Notes: a model not told the origin generated them from the sequence alone. A stretch of DNA of 64,000 bases from Acidimicrobiia bacterium (GCA_029263095.1 JAJCYA010000002.1:115204-179203); one strand, 5' to 3'; shown: positions 35,835 to 44,417, counted from the first letter of the stretch. Translations and numbers: made by a program.

Positions 35835-37521
35835 CGGGCGCAACTCCGATTTGGTGCAGTGCGGCGAGCATGATCTCCGAGAAGACGGGAGCAGCACCTC
35901 GCCCGCCGCTGGCGAATTCCTGCGGGGAGTCGAGCACGACGGCGACCACGATCTTGGGGTCATCTATCGGTGCCATTCCGATAAAGCTCGCTACCACTTC
36001 CTCTTCGCTGTAGGCCTGGAGTTCAGTCAGGTACTTCTCCGTGGTCCCCGTCTTTCCGCCGACACGGTATCCGGGTACAACCGCTTCGGAACCTGTACCA
36101 ATGTCCACAACAGCCTCCAGCATGACCCTCATCTCAGCCGCGGTCTGTGCCGACACAACTCGCCGCGTCACCGGCAGGGTCGGCTGTCGGTCACCGTTCC
36201 CGTCGACTACCTCCCTGACCAGATGGGGCTGAGCCCACATCCCGTCGTTGGCCACCGTTGCGTAGACCATGGCCATCTGGAGCGGGGTGACCGACACGTG
36301 ATAGCCGATCGAGGTACCGGCGAGGCAGGTCGCGAGACACCAATCCTCCGGGGGTCGCAGCACCCCTTCAGCCTCACCCGGGAAATCGATACCGGAGGCT
36401 CTGCCCTGTCCAAACGCGTGCATGAATGTATAGAGGGGTTGGGTGCCGAGATGATCGCCGACCAGGATTGTGCCGAGGTTGGACGAATACGTGACAATCT
36501 CTGTGACCGTCAGTTGGTCGGGATGAACGGTCACATCCTTGAAGACGGTGTCGAGTATTTCGATGCGATCCGGAATCTCGAAAGATGTCCACGGACCAAC
36601 GACATCCGCCTCCAGCGCACCAGAGATCGTCACCAGCTTCTGTGTCGAGCCGGGCTCGAACACATCGGTGACGGCGCGATTGCGCAACGTCTCAGAGGGG
36701 ACTCCCTCACGATCGTTCGGATCGAACGACGGGAGATTGACCATTGCCAGGATCTCGCCCGTCTCGGGATCCACTACGACGACGGTCCCCGACGCAGCTC
36801 CCGTCCGCTCGAGGGCTGCGGCCAGGGCCTGTGTGGCCGCGTACTGGATCTCGCTCTTGATGGTGAGCACGAGGTCTGACCCCTGTTCCGCGGGTTCAAC
36901 CATGTAGTCCCCCTGTGGGATCACCCGACCCTGTGGGTCGCGTTCCACCAGGAGTGCCCCAGGCGTTCCGGCGAGATCGGAGTCATAGAAGAGCTCAAGC
37001 CCCTCCAATCCGGCGTTGTCGCCGTCGCTTACGAATCCGACGACGTGTGAAACCAGGTCCCCGGTCGGATACACCCTCCGCGGCTCGCTGAGGAAGTGGA
37101 TTCCGGGAAGATTCGCCTTCCTGATCGGCTCGGCAGTCTCTGGATCGAGCTGACGGACCACGTAGACAAACGCAGCTTCACCGGCAAAGTCTTGAGTGAG
37201 GTCGGTCGGGTTGCGGGAAACGAGCGGAGCGAGCAGTGACGCAACGGTCCCAGGATCGTCGATCTCGAGCGGATTGGCGTAGACGGTGACTCCCTCAACG
37301 GTGACCGCCAATTCCCTCCCATCGCGATCGAAGATCGTGCCTCGGTCGGCGGCCAACGTCTCGCTCTGGAGCCGCTGCTCGCGGCCGCGGGCGGCGAACT
37401 CGTCGGCTTGAGCCCCCTGCACAACCGTGAGTCGGTACCCGATCAGCGTCCATGCCAGAACCAGGAGCACACCAACGGAAACGAGACGAGCGTTCAACGC
37501 ACGTCGCGGCCGCTGTTCCAT
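35827..37521 (-). CDS. ftsI: Septal peptidoglycan transpeptidase FtsI (class B PBP)
   Basis: A 564-residue bitopic penicillin-binding protein cross-linking septal peptidoglycan. A short cytoplasmic tail and one membrane helix (about 12-30) are followed by the dimerisation domain with AADRGTIFDRDGRELA, then the transpeptidase. Active-site motifs: S292-x-x-K295 in EPGSTQKL, S346-S-N348 in YSSNLGT and K490-T-G in GGKTGTTEK. No PASTA repeats follow. AGGAGG lies just before the ATG. It is the expected partner of FtsW from the same operon. Confidence 0.96.
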   Translation of the reverse strand: MEQRPRRALNARLVSVGVLLVLAWTLIGYRLTVVQGAQADEFAARGREQRLQSETLAADRGTIFDRDGRELAVTVEGVTVYANPLEIDDPGTVASLLAPLVSRNPTDLTQDFAGEAAFVYVVRQLDPETAEPIRKANLPGIHFLSEPRRVYPTGDLVSHVVGFVSDGDNAGLEGLELFYDSDLAGTPGALLVERDPQGRVIPQGDYMVEPAEQGSDLVLTIKSEIQYAATQALAAALERTGAASGTVVVVDPETGEILAMVNLPSFDPNDREGVPSETLRNRAVTDVFEPGSTQKLVTISGALEADVVGPWTSFEIPDRIEILDTVFKDVTVHPDQLTVTEIVTYSSNLGTILVGDHLGTQPLYTFMHAFGQGRASGIDFPGEAEGVLRPPEDWCLATCLAGTSIGYHVSVTPLQMAMVYATVANDGMWAQPHLVREVVDGNGDRQPTLPVTRRVVSAQTAAEMRVMLEAVVDIGTGSEAVVPGYRVGGKTGTTEKYLTELQAYSEEEVVASFIGMAPIDDPKIVVAVVLDSPQEFASGGRGAAPVFSEIMLAALHQIGVAPDG

Positions 37522-37561
37522 GGCCTCCTCCTCATTCCCTTAGTGCCGGCGCGGCACCCGC

Positions 37562-37981
37562 CTACGGCTGGGCGCCCAGCAGCGCCTTCAGGTCGATCCA
37601 ACGCTCGTCGATGCCCGCACCAGGACCACCCAGTCCGGGTACATCGATGGTTCGTACCGTTTCGGGGTACACCATCCCCATCTCGGAGGCAAGGGACGAG
37701 ATGCGATCCGGAGATTGAAGCTCGGTCACCTGAAGACGGAGATCCCAGTACCTGGCTTCCTCAACGGATATCTGGTGATCGATGTCGGTGACGACAAAGG
37801 CGCTCCTGTCCAAAGCGATCCGGGCGTACACGGATACGAGGAATGCCGCGGCCAACGCTATCCCGAGCAAGACCCAGTAGCGCCTCCGGGCTCGGCCTCG
37901 AGTTCCCGGGCCCAGCACGACATGGAATTCTCGGGTACGACGAGGCGCCCTGGCGTGAGCCGGGGCGAGACGCGCCGTCAT
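37562..37981 (-). CDS. ftsL: FtsL-like septum protein
   Basis: A 139-residue bitopic protein between rsmH and ftsI, the invariant position of ftsL. It has a basic N-terminal tail, one membrane helix (YWVLLGIALAAAFLVSVYA, about 35-53), then a predicted coiled coil (IDHQISVEEARYWDLRLQVT) and the PDRISSLASEMGMVYPE ending typical of FtsL. Sequence similarity across the family is low, so position and architecture carry the call. The ATG overlaps the rsmH stop (ATGA). Confidence 0.85.
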   Translation of the reverse strand: MTARLAPAHARAPRRTREFHVVLGPGTRGRARRRYWVLLGIALAAAFLVSVYARIALDRSAFVVTDIDHQISVEEARYWDLRLQVTELQSPDRISSLASEMGMVYPETVRTIDVPGLGGPGAGIDERWIDLKALLGAQP

Positions 37982-38886
37982 CCGACTCGCTCCGCAACCC
38001 GCAGTCGCGCGCTGCGAGCTCGCGGGTTACCTTCGATCTCGTCAGTCGAGGGCGTCTCGCCGCGCGACAGTATCCGCAGTTCAGCGACCGTGTCGCACAC
38101 GCACACCGGGAAGTCAGGTGGGCAAGTGCAGTCAACGGACCCAGCCGCAAACCTCCGCTTGACGATCCGATCCTCGAGAGAGTGGTACGAGATCACCAGG
38201 ATCCGTCCGTCGTGTCGCAGCATCCGCACGGCGACGTCGAGAACATCGGTGAGCGCAGCGAGCTCGTCGTTGACGGCGATCCGAATGGCCTGGAAAGTCC
38301 GTCGAGCTGGGTGGCCAGCCCGCCGCGACCGAGCCGGCATGGCGTTGGCGACAACGCCCGCCAGTTCCAGTGTGTCCGCGATCGGGCGCGCCCTGACGAT
38401 TGCGCCGGCGATTCTGGATGCGTGACGCTCCTCGCCGTATCGTCTGAGAATCCGAACGACATCTGCTCGGGACCACTGGTTGACGACGACCTCGGCATCG
38501 AGCCCCGCATCTGGCCCCATCCGCATGTCGAGTGGGCCTCGGCGTCGATACGAGAAGCCTCGCTCCCCCACGTCGAGCTGATGCGAGGAGACACCGAGGT
38601 CGAAAAGGGCTCCATCGATTTCATCGAGCTGCTCCTCCTGTAGTACCGATTCGAGCGTTCTGAAGTCCGCCTGACGGAACACGAGTCGTGATCCAAATGA
38701 GGCGCTTTGTAGTCCTGCGTCCGGGTCCCGATCGAGTGCCAATACACGCAACGCGGGATTGGCCTCGAGCAGAACCCGGCTGTGGCCTCCGCCCCCGAAG
38801 GTGGCGTCGACGATCGTCCCGTCGATCGAGCCGAGCCAATGCTCGACTCGGTCGGCCATGACCGGCACGTGATAGTCCCGGCCCAC
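37978..38886 (-). CDS. rsmH: 16S rRNA m4C1402 methyltransferase
   Basis: A 302-residue S-adenosylmethionine methyltransferase (MraW). The N-terminus VGRDYHVPVM, the SAM-binding VDATFGGGGHS, LFDLGVSSHQLD, GPLDMRMGPDAGL and the SYHSLEDRIVKRRF motif near the C-terminus are diagnostic. The start is GTG 38886 behind a G-rich ribosome site; the open frame extends into mraZ but has no family similarity there. It modifies the decoding centre of 16S rRNA. Confidence 0.96.
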   Translation of the reverse strand: MGRDYHVPVMADRVEHWLGSIDGTIVDATFGGGGHSRVLLEANPALRVLALDRDPDAGLQSASFGSRLVFRQADFRTLESVLQEEQLDEIDGALFDLGVSSHQLDVGERGFSYRRRGPLDMRMGPDAGLDAEVVVNQWSRADVVRILRRYGEERHASRIAGAIVRARPIADTLELAGVVANAMPARSRRAGHPARRTFQAIRIAVNDELAALTDVLDVAVRMLRHDGRILVISYHSLEDRIVKRRFAAGSVDCTCPPDFPVCVCDTVAELRILSRGETPSTDEIEGNPRARSARLRVAERVG

Positions 38887-39001
38887 CGTCAGCCCCCCGG
38901 AGCGCTGGCGCCAAAATGGAAGCGGGCGGAGTAAGGGGCTTCCCACATGGCATCCGGAGGGCTGACGCTGGGTCGGACGACCCACTGGCGATTGGCATTG
39001 A

Positions 39002-39433
39002 TTAGATCCCCTCTTCGCTGAGTGCTTCTTCGATCCCTGCAAAGAGCTCGTCGGCTTCGCCGCTGAGTGCTTCCCACGACTCCACCTCCCAGATCTCGAC
39101 ACGATCGGCAACACCGACGACTACGACGTCCTTTGAGATTCCGCCGTACTCGCGAAGGGACTGCGGAATCTGAATACGCCCCTGGCCATCCAATTGCTGG
39201 TCGGTGGCCGACCCAAAGAACGACCTGGCGTAGTTGCGGCTGCGGCGATCGGTGCGAGGGAGCCGATTCACCTGCTCGACCTCTTCCTCCCACTTGTCTA
39301 TTGGGAATACGTAGAGGCAGCGCTCCTGTCCCTTGGTGACGACGAGTCCGCGCTCCAGACGGTCGCGGAACTTCGAGGGCAGCACCAGACGGCCCTTCGA
39401 ATCCACGCTGTGTTGATACTCGCCCAGGAACAC
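39002..39433 (-). CDS. mraZ: Transcriptional regulator MraZ
   Basis: A 143-residue AbrB-like protein, first gene of the dcw train. Starting at GTG 39433 it reads VFLGEYQHSVDSKGRLVLPS, the standard MraZ N-terminus; the second repeat contains DGQGRIQIPQSLREYGGI. MraZ forms a ring of AbrB-fold subunits that binds direct repeats in its own promoter and usually represses the operon. Matching repeats lie upstream (separate entry). About 115 bp separate it from rsmH. Confidence 0.96.
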   Translation of the reverse strand: MFLGEYQHSVDSKGRLVLPSKFRDRLERGLVVTKGQERCLYVFPIDKWEEEVEQVNRLPRTDRRSRNYARSFFGSATDQQLDGQGRIQIPQSLREYGGISKDVVVVGVADRVEIWEVESWEALSGEADELFAGIEEALSEEGI

Positions 39434-39511
39434 GGTCCGGCGTCTCCGTTCTATGCACTCGCGCCTCCGGGAGGCGCTGTACGGGTGGGAGGCCGCCGCC
39501 TCCCTGGTTCT

Positions 39512-39566
39512 CCACGTTCCCCCACTCTGCCCCACATTCCACCACTTGTCAACCCTTCGACCCCAC
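39512..39566 (-). promoter_or_regulatory. mraZ promoter with phased MraZ operator repeats
   Basis: On the dcw-sense strand four GTGG cores lie exactly 10 bp apart (39545..39542, 39535..39532, 39525..39522 and 39515..39512), and a fifth sits 21 bp upstream (39566..39563). TTGACA at 39552..39547 is a perfect -35, and CAGAGT at 39529..39524 is a weak -10 with a 17-base spacer, so the repeats cover the promoter. The 10-bp spacing matches known MraZ-binding repeats. The untranslated leader would be about 85 bases. Confidence 0.8.
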
Positions 39567-39663
39567 TTTGTGGGCACGACCGCCACGGAGAATGAGGCGG
39601 TCAGGAGGCACGGGTCCGGACTCACGACTCAAGATTCGAGGCTCTTCACTACCCTCGACCGCC

Positions 39664-40398
39664 ATGCCTCTCTCCGGCCGCGCAATCCTCATCACGGGCG
39701 CCTCCAGCGGGATCGGACGCGGTCTGTGCTCCGAGTACGTGGGCGCCGGCGCCCGCGTCTATGCGACGGGTCGCAACGAAGTCGCACTCGCCGAGACGAT
39801 TGCTGACCTCCCCGAAGGGTCGGCAGTTGGAATTCCCGCCGACATCACAACAGAGGCGGGCAGACGGGCCATCGCCACTGCAATCGATCATGGAGGAGGC
39901 ACCCTGGATGTCGTGGTCCACGCCGCCGGACTGCTCGGACCTCCCGGCGTACCGCTGGCTGCATACCCCGAGGAGGAGTGGAGATCAGTATTCGAAGTGA
40001 ATGTGACCTCGGTCCATCTCCTCCACCAACTCCTTGTTACCTATCTGGACTCGTCAACCGCTCCGGTTGTCATCGGTCTTTCGAGCACAGTGGGGCGCCA
40101 GGGCCGCGCCGGTTGGGGGATGTATGCCGTGTCGAAACATGCGCTCGAGGGATGGCTCGCCACTCTGGCCCATGAGTTCCGAGGAAAGGTGTTCTCGATC
40201 AACCCCGGTGGCACCCGCACCCCGATGCGGGCGGTAGCCGTGCCCGGCGAGGACCCGGCAACTCTCCCCACCGCCTCCGACATCGCACCGATCTTTCTCC
40301 GACTGGCTCACTCCTCGGCCCCGGAGCCGACCGGGGCGCTCTTCGACGCACGGGACTGGATCGGATCGCATCCTTGGGAAGGGCTGGAGTCACCCTGA
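39664..40398 (+). CDS. Short-chain dehydrogenase/reductase
   Basis: A 244-residue SDR oxidoreductase. The NAD(P) site is LITGASSGIGRGL near the N-terminus, VHAAGLLG matches the NNAG position, the catalytic serine is in IGLSSTVGRQG and the catalytic pair is YAVSK. The chosen ATG 39664 gives the usual start just before the first beta strand; the longer frame runs into the mraZ promoter. The substrate is unknown. It is transcribed divergently from the dcw train. Confidence 0.88.
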   Translation: MPLSGRAILITGASSGIGRGLCSEYVGAGARVYATGRNEVALAETIADLPEGSAVGIPADITTEAGRRAIATAIDHGGGTLDVVVHAAGLLGPPGVPLAAYPEEEWRSVFEVNVTSVHLLHQLLVTYLDSSTAPVVIGLSSTVGRQGRAGWGMYAVSKHALEGWLATLAHEFRGKVFSINPGGTRTPMRAVAVPGEDPATLPTASDIAPIFLRLAHSSAPEPTGALFDARDWIGSHPWEGLESP

Positions 40399-40488
40399 GC
40401 GGAACACCTTGCGCATCGAGACCTCGGAATCCCGCGGACACGACGATGTCGATGCCCTAACCTGTGATGACGGGGGACAAGGAGGATC

Positions 40489-41001
40489 ATGCACGTACTG
40501 ATTGCCACAGATGGCAGCCTCGACGCCGCCAGAGCGGCAAACTTCGCTTCGGCATTGGCCGGAGCCGACGGATCCGTCACCATCCTCACGATGGTTGAAA
40601 TCAACCGTCATCTGCTACGCGATCTGCGTGGGCTATTCGGCGAGCGCGTCGTCGATGCCACCAACCAGGATGCCGAGTACGTCGGATTGCAGCCCAATGC
40701 CGGTGCCCCCATCGGATCCGATTGGCCGGGAGATGATGAGATGCTGAACAGGTACCTCGAGGACCAGAAGACGACCCGCACTCACGAACTGGTGACTGCT
40801 CTCGAGACCGCAGGCGTCAAACCTGAAGTTCTAGTTCGAGAAGGCGAAGCAGCGGGCGGCATCACGGCAGCGGCTACAGAACTCGCAGCCGATGTGGTCT
40901 GCGTCGGCTCACACGGCAAGGGTCTCTTCGAGGGACTACTCGGCTCAACCAGCACCAAGCTCGCCAGACGCTGCCCTGCGCCGGTGCTGATCATCCGCTG
41001 A
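40489..41001 (+). CDS. Universal stress protein, UspA family
   Basis: A 170-residue single-domain Usp. The N-terminus MHVLIATDGSLDAARAA supplies the first ATP-site acid, and the C-terminal GSHGKGLFEGLLGSTSTKL matches the G-x2-G-x9-G-(S/T) nucleotide loop, so it probably binds ATP. The ATG has a strong AAGGAGG. The stop overlaps the next start (TGATG), coupling it to the LapA-like protein. Confidence 0.92.
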   Translation: MHVLIATDGSLDAARAANFASALAGADGSVTILTMVEINRHLLRDLRGLFGERVVDATNQDAEYVGLQPNAGAPIGSDWPGDDEMLNRYLEDQKTTRTHELVTALETAGVKPEVLVREGEAAGGITAAATELAADVVCVGSHGKGLFEGLLGSTSTKLARRCPAPVLIIR

Positions 41002-41339
41002 TGACCGACCCGACCCGACCCGAAGCACTCGATCCCACCGGACCGGCCAAGGGGATCGCCTCCGAGCCGCGACGGTGGTTGGGACCGGCTGCCCTTGCTG
41101 CGGTCGTGCTGGTCCCGATAGGAATCCTCATCTTCTCGAATCTCGATTCGACCGAAGTCTCCTGGGCAGGCTTCCAATTCAACCAACCGCTCTGGGCGAT
41201 CCTCGTCGCGACCTTTCTCGCCGGCATGGTGGGCGGCAAGGTCGCCGGCTGGGGTTGGCGCCGCTGGCGCAAGCGCCGCAAGCGGCTCAAGGAGGAACTC
41301 GAGGTACTACGCAAGCACGCCGCAGACTCCGATTCGTGA
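41001..41339 (+). CDS. LapA-domain (DUF1049) membrane protein
   Basis: A 112-residue protein with two membrane helices (about 28-46 and 62-84) joined by NLDSTEVSWAGFQFNQPLW, the loop typical of the LapA/DUF1049 family, followed by a very basic stretch and a short coiled coil (RLKEELEVLRKHA). The name derives from E. coli lipopolysaccharide assembly proteins; that role cannot apply directly to a Gram-positive-type envelope. It is coupled to the universal stress gene. Confidence 0.8.
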   Translation: MTDPTRPEALDPTGPAKGIASEPRRWLGPAALAAVVLVPIGILIFSNLDSTEVSWAGFQFNQPLWAILVATFLAGMVGGKVAGWGWRRWRKRRKRLKEELEVLRKHAADSDS

Positions 41340-41387
41340 GGTAGGTAGCGCCAGCCTTCGACCATGTCGCTGGTATCGTCGCCCGGC

Positions 41388-41897
41388 ATGGCACAAGCGC
41401 TGGTGCTCAACGCGACGTACGAACCTCTCTCGGTCGTGTCGGCGCGTCGTGCCGTCGTCCTGCTGGTCAATCGAAAGGCCGAACTCGTCCACTCGGGCAA
41501 TGGCTCATGGTCCTCAGAGCACCTCAGGATCCCGGTGCCGACGGTCGTGAGGCTGCGGCGATACGTGAGAGTTCCCTACCACCGCCGGATACCGCTCAAC
41601 CGCAGAGCCGTGTTCGCTCGGGACCACCATCGTTGTCAATACTGCTCGGGAGCCGCCGAGAACCTCGATCATGTGCTGCCCCGCTCTCGCGGTGGAGATC
41701 ACACGTGGGAGAACATCGTCGCAGCGTGTCGGTCGTGCAATGCACGCAAGGGAAACCGAACCCCCACCGAAGCCGGCATGTCCCTTGCCACACTGCCCCA
41801 AGCCCCGCGCCGTCACGGCTGGATGCTCATAGGTCTGGGAGCGGCGCCCCACCCATCCTGGGGTGCCTACATCGAAATGGTCGGCCAGCGAGACTGA
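41388..41897 (+). CDS. HNH endonuclease
   Basis: A 169-residue protein with a conserved N-terminal region (ALVLNATYEPLSVVSARRAV) seen in a widespread actinobacterial HNH group, then an HNH nuclease core: CQYCSG, LDHVLPRSRGG, ENIVAACRSCNARKGNR. The two CxxC pairs bind zinc and the His/Asn residues form the metal site. ATG 41388 gives the family start; ATG 41364 would add eight residues. Its in vivo target is unknown; no methylase or partner toxin gene is adjacent, so restriction is not indicated. Confidence 0.85.
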   Translation: MAQALVLNATYEPLSVVSARRAVVLLVNRKAELVHSGNGSWSSEHLRIPVPTVVRLRRYVRVPYHRRIPLNRRAVFARDHHRCQYCSGAAENLDHVLPRSRGGDHTWENIVAACRSCNARKGNRTPTEAGMSLATLPQAPRRHGWMLIGLGAAPHPSWGAYIEMVGQRD

Positions 41898-42056
41898 CGT
41901 CGCCCGACACCACGCTCGGCAGCACGCTCCAACACTCTCGGTGGTACTGTGCCCCGGAGGACGCGCCAACGGCGCGGACTGGGCGGCCCGGGCAGGATCC
42001 CGGACTCCGCAACAGCGAGCCGACGGCAAAGAGCCATCGGCACGGAGGTGTCACCG

Positions 42057-42584
42057 GTGCGGGTGGTTGGATACGTTCGCGAATCGGCAGATCCGTCTGT
42101 TGGCCGATCTGCTTTCGGCCAACAGGAGGAGATCCGCCGTCACTCCAACGAGCAGGGCCATCAACTAGTCGCCCTTTGCCAGGATCTGCGGAGTCCCGGC
42201 CAACCCCCCAGCCGAGACGGGTACATCAGCCTGTTGGGCGTCATTGCAGCCGGTGGGGTCGAGGCGGTGCTCGTGCCCGGAGTCGCGACGTTCTCGTCGG
42301 ATGCGATAGTCCAGGAGATCATCCTGTGGGATCTCAGGGAACGCGGAGTCAGGGTCGTTTCGACCGAGCAGGCCGACCTACAGCTGCTCGACCCCTTGGC
42401 AGCACCGGAACCGTCGCGGATGCTGATCCGCGATGTGCTCGAACGAGTCGGAGAACACACCGGCGGAGTCGGTCCTGAGCGGGCTGGAACATCCAACCCG
42501 CCCGCAGACGGAGACGTCCTCGTCCGCATCATCCAGGCGGATACTCACGAGCAGAAGCGGGTCGGCCAGACCGACGACCACTGA
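42057..42584 (+). CDS. Stand-alone serine-recombinase N-terminal-like domain protein
   Basis: A 175-residue protein from GTG 42057, with GGAGG eight bases upstream. It resembles the resolvase catalytic fold: VVGYVRESAD holds the position of the catalytic Ser (S10), FGQQEEIRRHSNEQGHQLV is the following helix, SRDGYISLLGVIAAGGVEAVLV is the central part and RERGVRVVSTEQADLQLL the later strand. The DRLSRD-type loop with essential arginines is replaced by PGVATFSSD, and no DNA-binding domain follows; the C-terminus is short and polar. It is probably not an active recombinase. Convergent with a hypothetical gene, with abutting stop codons. Confidence 0.65.
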   Translation: MRVVGYVRESADPSVGRSAFGQQEEIRRHSNEQGHQLVALCQDLRSPGQPPSRDGYISLLGVIAAGGVEAVLVPGVATFSSDAIVQEIILWDLRERGVRVVSTEQADLQLLDPLAAPEPSRMLIRDVLERVGEHTGGVGPERAGTSNPPADGDVLVRIIQADTHEQKRVGQTDDH

Positions 42585-43310
42585 TCAGGCTTCGAGTGCC
42601 GATCGGGTGGCAATACCTACCGCAAACGCACGACCGGACCGGACGACACCGGCGCCGGCACCGAGCGAATCGTCCGCCCTTCTGATCACGACGGTGACAA
42701 CATTCCCATCATCGACCTCGAGCCACTCCACTGCCGCACGAGTGACCGAAACTCCGACTGCCTCGGCGGTGGCGGCAATGATCGCGGTATCCAACTCGTC
42801 GGAATCGAACCCGATCGCTCGGGACGCTCGCCGTCCATCGGTCAGCACAACAGAGGCCGTGCGACCGTCAGATCTCTCCTCGACTGAGACCGACAGCACT
42901 GCGGATACCGCAATCTGTTCAGGTGGCGCTACGAGAGGAGGTGGCGGGACTGGCTCTATCGATGGTGCCGTGCTCGCATCGATGGGCGGAGGAGGCATCA
43001 CCGGAGATGGCTCAACGTCATCCGGCAGCTGCGGGATCGGCGGGACCTCCGGTAGGACCTCCGAGTCGGCATCGCCGCCCGAGGAAAACCTTGACCGCAT
43101 TCCGTGCGCTGCCAGCACACGCTGTACCTCGACGCCAACCCGGCGAGCATCGGCATCTGGCGACAGGCTGACCTTGACGCCAGCCGGCAGTGCCCCTTCC
43201 GCAATGTCCACCTCGGCGGAGGCGACGCCTGGGACCGCCAGCAATTCTGATTGGAGCGTCTCGGCAGCCACGGCTGACCGTCCTCTCAACTCACATCCCA
43301 ATTCCGCCAC
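42585..43310 (-). CDS. Hypothetical protein with Pro-rich linker between two alpha/beta domains
   Basis: A 241-residue cytoplasmic protein starting at GTG 43310. The N-terminal domain (about 1-75) alternates helices and strands (LQSELLAVPGVASAEVDIAEG). A Pro-rich linker follows (VPPIPQLPDD to VPPPPLVAPP), then a C-terminal domain (about 135-241) with SVEERSDGRTASVVLTDGRR and a strand/helix pattern. The two domains may be distantly related to each other. No signal peptide or membrane helix. I recognise no family. It is divergent from moxR. Confidence 0.65.
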   Translation of the reverse strand: MAELGCELRGRSAVAAETLQSELLAVPGVASAEVDIAEGALPAGVKVSLSPDADARRVGVEVQRVLAAHGMRSRFSSGGDADSEVLPEVPPIPQLPDDVEPSPVMPPPPIDASTAPSIEPVPPPPLVAPPEQIAVSAVLSVSVEERSDGRTASVVLTDGRRASRAIGFDSDELDTAIIAATAEAVGVSVTRAAVEWLEVDDGNVVTVVIRRADDSLGAGAGVVRSGRAFAVGIATRSALEA

Positions 43311-43436
43311 CGATTGTAGCGCTTCTGACCACTCATTGTCACCTAGGGCTGAGACAGGTGCGTTTATGCGTTCGTTAGGTTCACAACCTCACGCCACTGA
43401 TAACCTGCGGTCCGCACACACATCAGGAGGCGGTTC

Positions 43437-44417
43437 TTGACTACCCAGCCGGTCGGGCCAGATGACCTGACCTGGTTCTCAGAGCAGTTCCAGGCGGTGT
43501 CCTCGAACATCGAGCGTGTCATCCAAGGCAAACGTGAGGTGGTCGACCTCATCCTCATGAGCCTTCTCTCCGAAGGGCATGTCCTCCTCGAGGACGTGCC
43601 GGGGGTCGGGAAGACACTGCTCGCTAAGTCGTTGTCCCGCAGCATCCACTGTGGATTCCAACGCATCCAATTCACGCCGGACCTGCTTCCTTCGGACGTC
43701 ACCGGTGTGTCGGTATGGGATCGTGAGCGAGGCGCGTTCGTCTTCAGGGCTGGTCCCGTTTTCGCCAACATCGTGCTGGGCGATGAGATCAACCGAGCGA
43801 GTCCCAAGACTCAGGCCGCCCTCCTGGAGGCGATGGAAGAACGCCAAGTGACGGTGGACGGGACGACCCGTGAACTCGATGCTCCTTTCATGGTGATCGC
43901 CACCCAGAATCCGATCGAACACGAGGGCACCTATCCACTCCCCGAGGCGCAGCTCGACCGGTTCATGATGCGGCTCATCATGGGATACCCGTCTCGCGGC
44001 AAAGAACTCGAGATGCTCGAGGCGCACGGGCGGACTTCCACCTACGCCGATCTCGGAGCCGTCGTCAGCGCAGACGACATCGAGAGGATGATCGGAGTCG
44101 CCCGCAGAATCTACGTCTCGGACCCGGTCAAGGAGTACCTCGTCGACACAGTCGAGGCCACCCGCCAGGATCCCGATCTTCTCCTGGGAGCCTCACCACG
44201 CGCCACCCTCTTTCTGCAGCGCGCCGCCCGTACCCGGGCGGCGGTCGATGGACGACACTACGCGACCCCCGATGATGTCAAGGCGATGTTGAAGCCGGTT
44301 CTGACACACCGTCTCATCCTGCGACCCGAGGCTCAGATGCGGGGAGCAGTCATCTCCGAGATCGTCGACGGAATCGCACAGGGTGTCCCCGTACCTGGGA
44401 GCGGAGTGCGGGCTTAA
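43437..44417 (+). CDS. moxR: MoxR-family AAA ATPase
   Basis: A 326-residue AAA+ chaperone-like ATPase. Walker A is EDVPGVGKTLLAKSL, Walker B is ANIVLGDEINRASPKTQ, and the MoxR stretch VIATQNPIEHEGTYPLPEAQ contains sensor 1. The lid domain follows. The start is TTG 43437, six bases after AGGAGG. MoxR proteins help assemble metal- or cofactor-dependent complexes and are typically encoded with DUF58 and transglutaminase proteins, as here. It overlaps the DUF58 start (TAATG). Confidence 0.93.
   Translation: MTTQPVGPDDLTWFSEQFQAVSSNIERVIQGKREVVDLILMSLLSEGHVLLEDVPGVGKTLLAKSLSRSIHCGFQRIQFTPDLLPSDVTGVSVWDRERGAFVFRAGPVFANIVLGDEINRASPKTQAALLEAMEERQVTVDGTTRELDAPFMVIATQNPIEHEGTYPLPEAQLDRFMMRLIMGYPSRGKELEMLEAHGRTSTYADLGAVVSADDIERMIGVARRIYVSDPVKEYLVDTVEATRQDPDLLLGASPRATLFLQRAARTRAAVDGRHYATPDDVKAMLKPVLTHRLILRPEAQMRGAVISEIVDGIAQGVPVPGSGVRA

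Noticed and set aside
35764..36879. 371-codon plus-strand frame opposite ftsI and murE
   Set aside because: Lies over the FtsI transpeptidase motifs; composition rich in His, Arg and Gly without domain signals.
41388..42584. HNH endonuclease plus recombinase-like gene as a mobile element or defence island
   Set aside because: No terminal repeats, integrase, att site, methylase or composition shift; flanked by housekeeping genes. The HNH protein belongs to a common chromosomal group.
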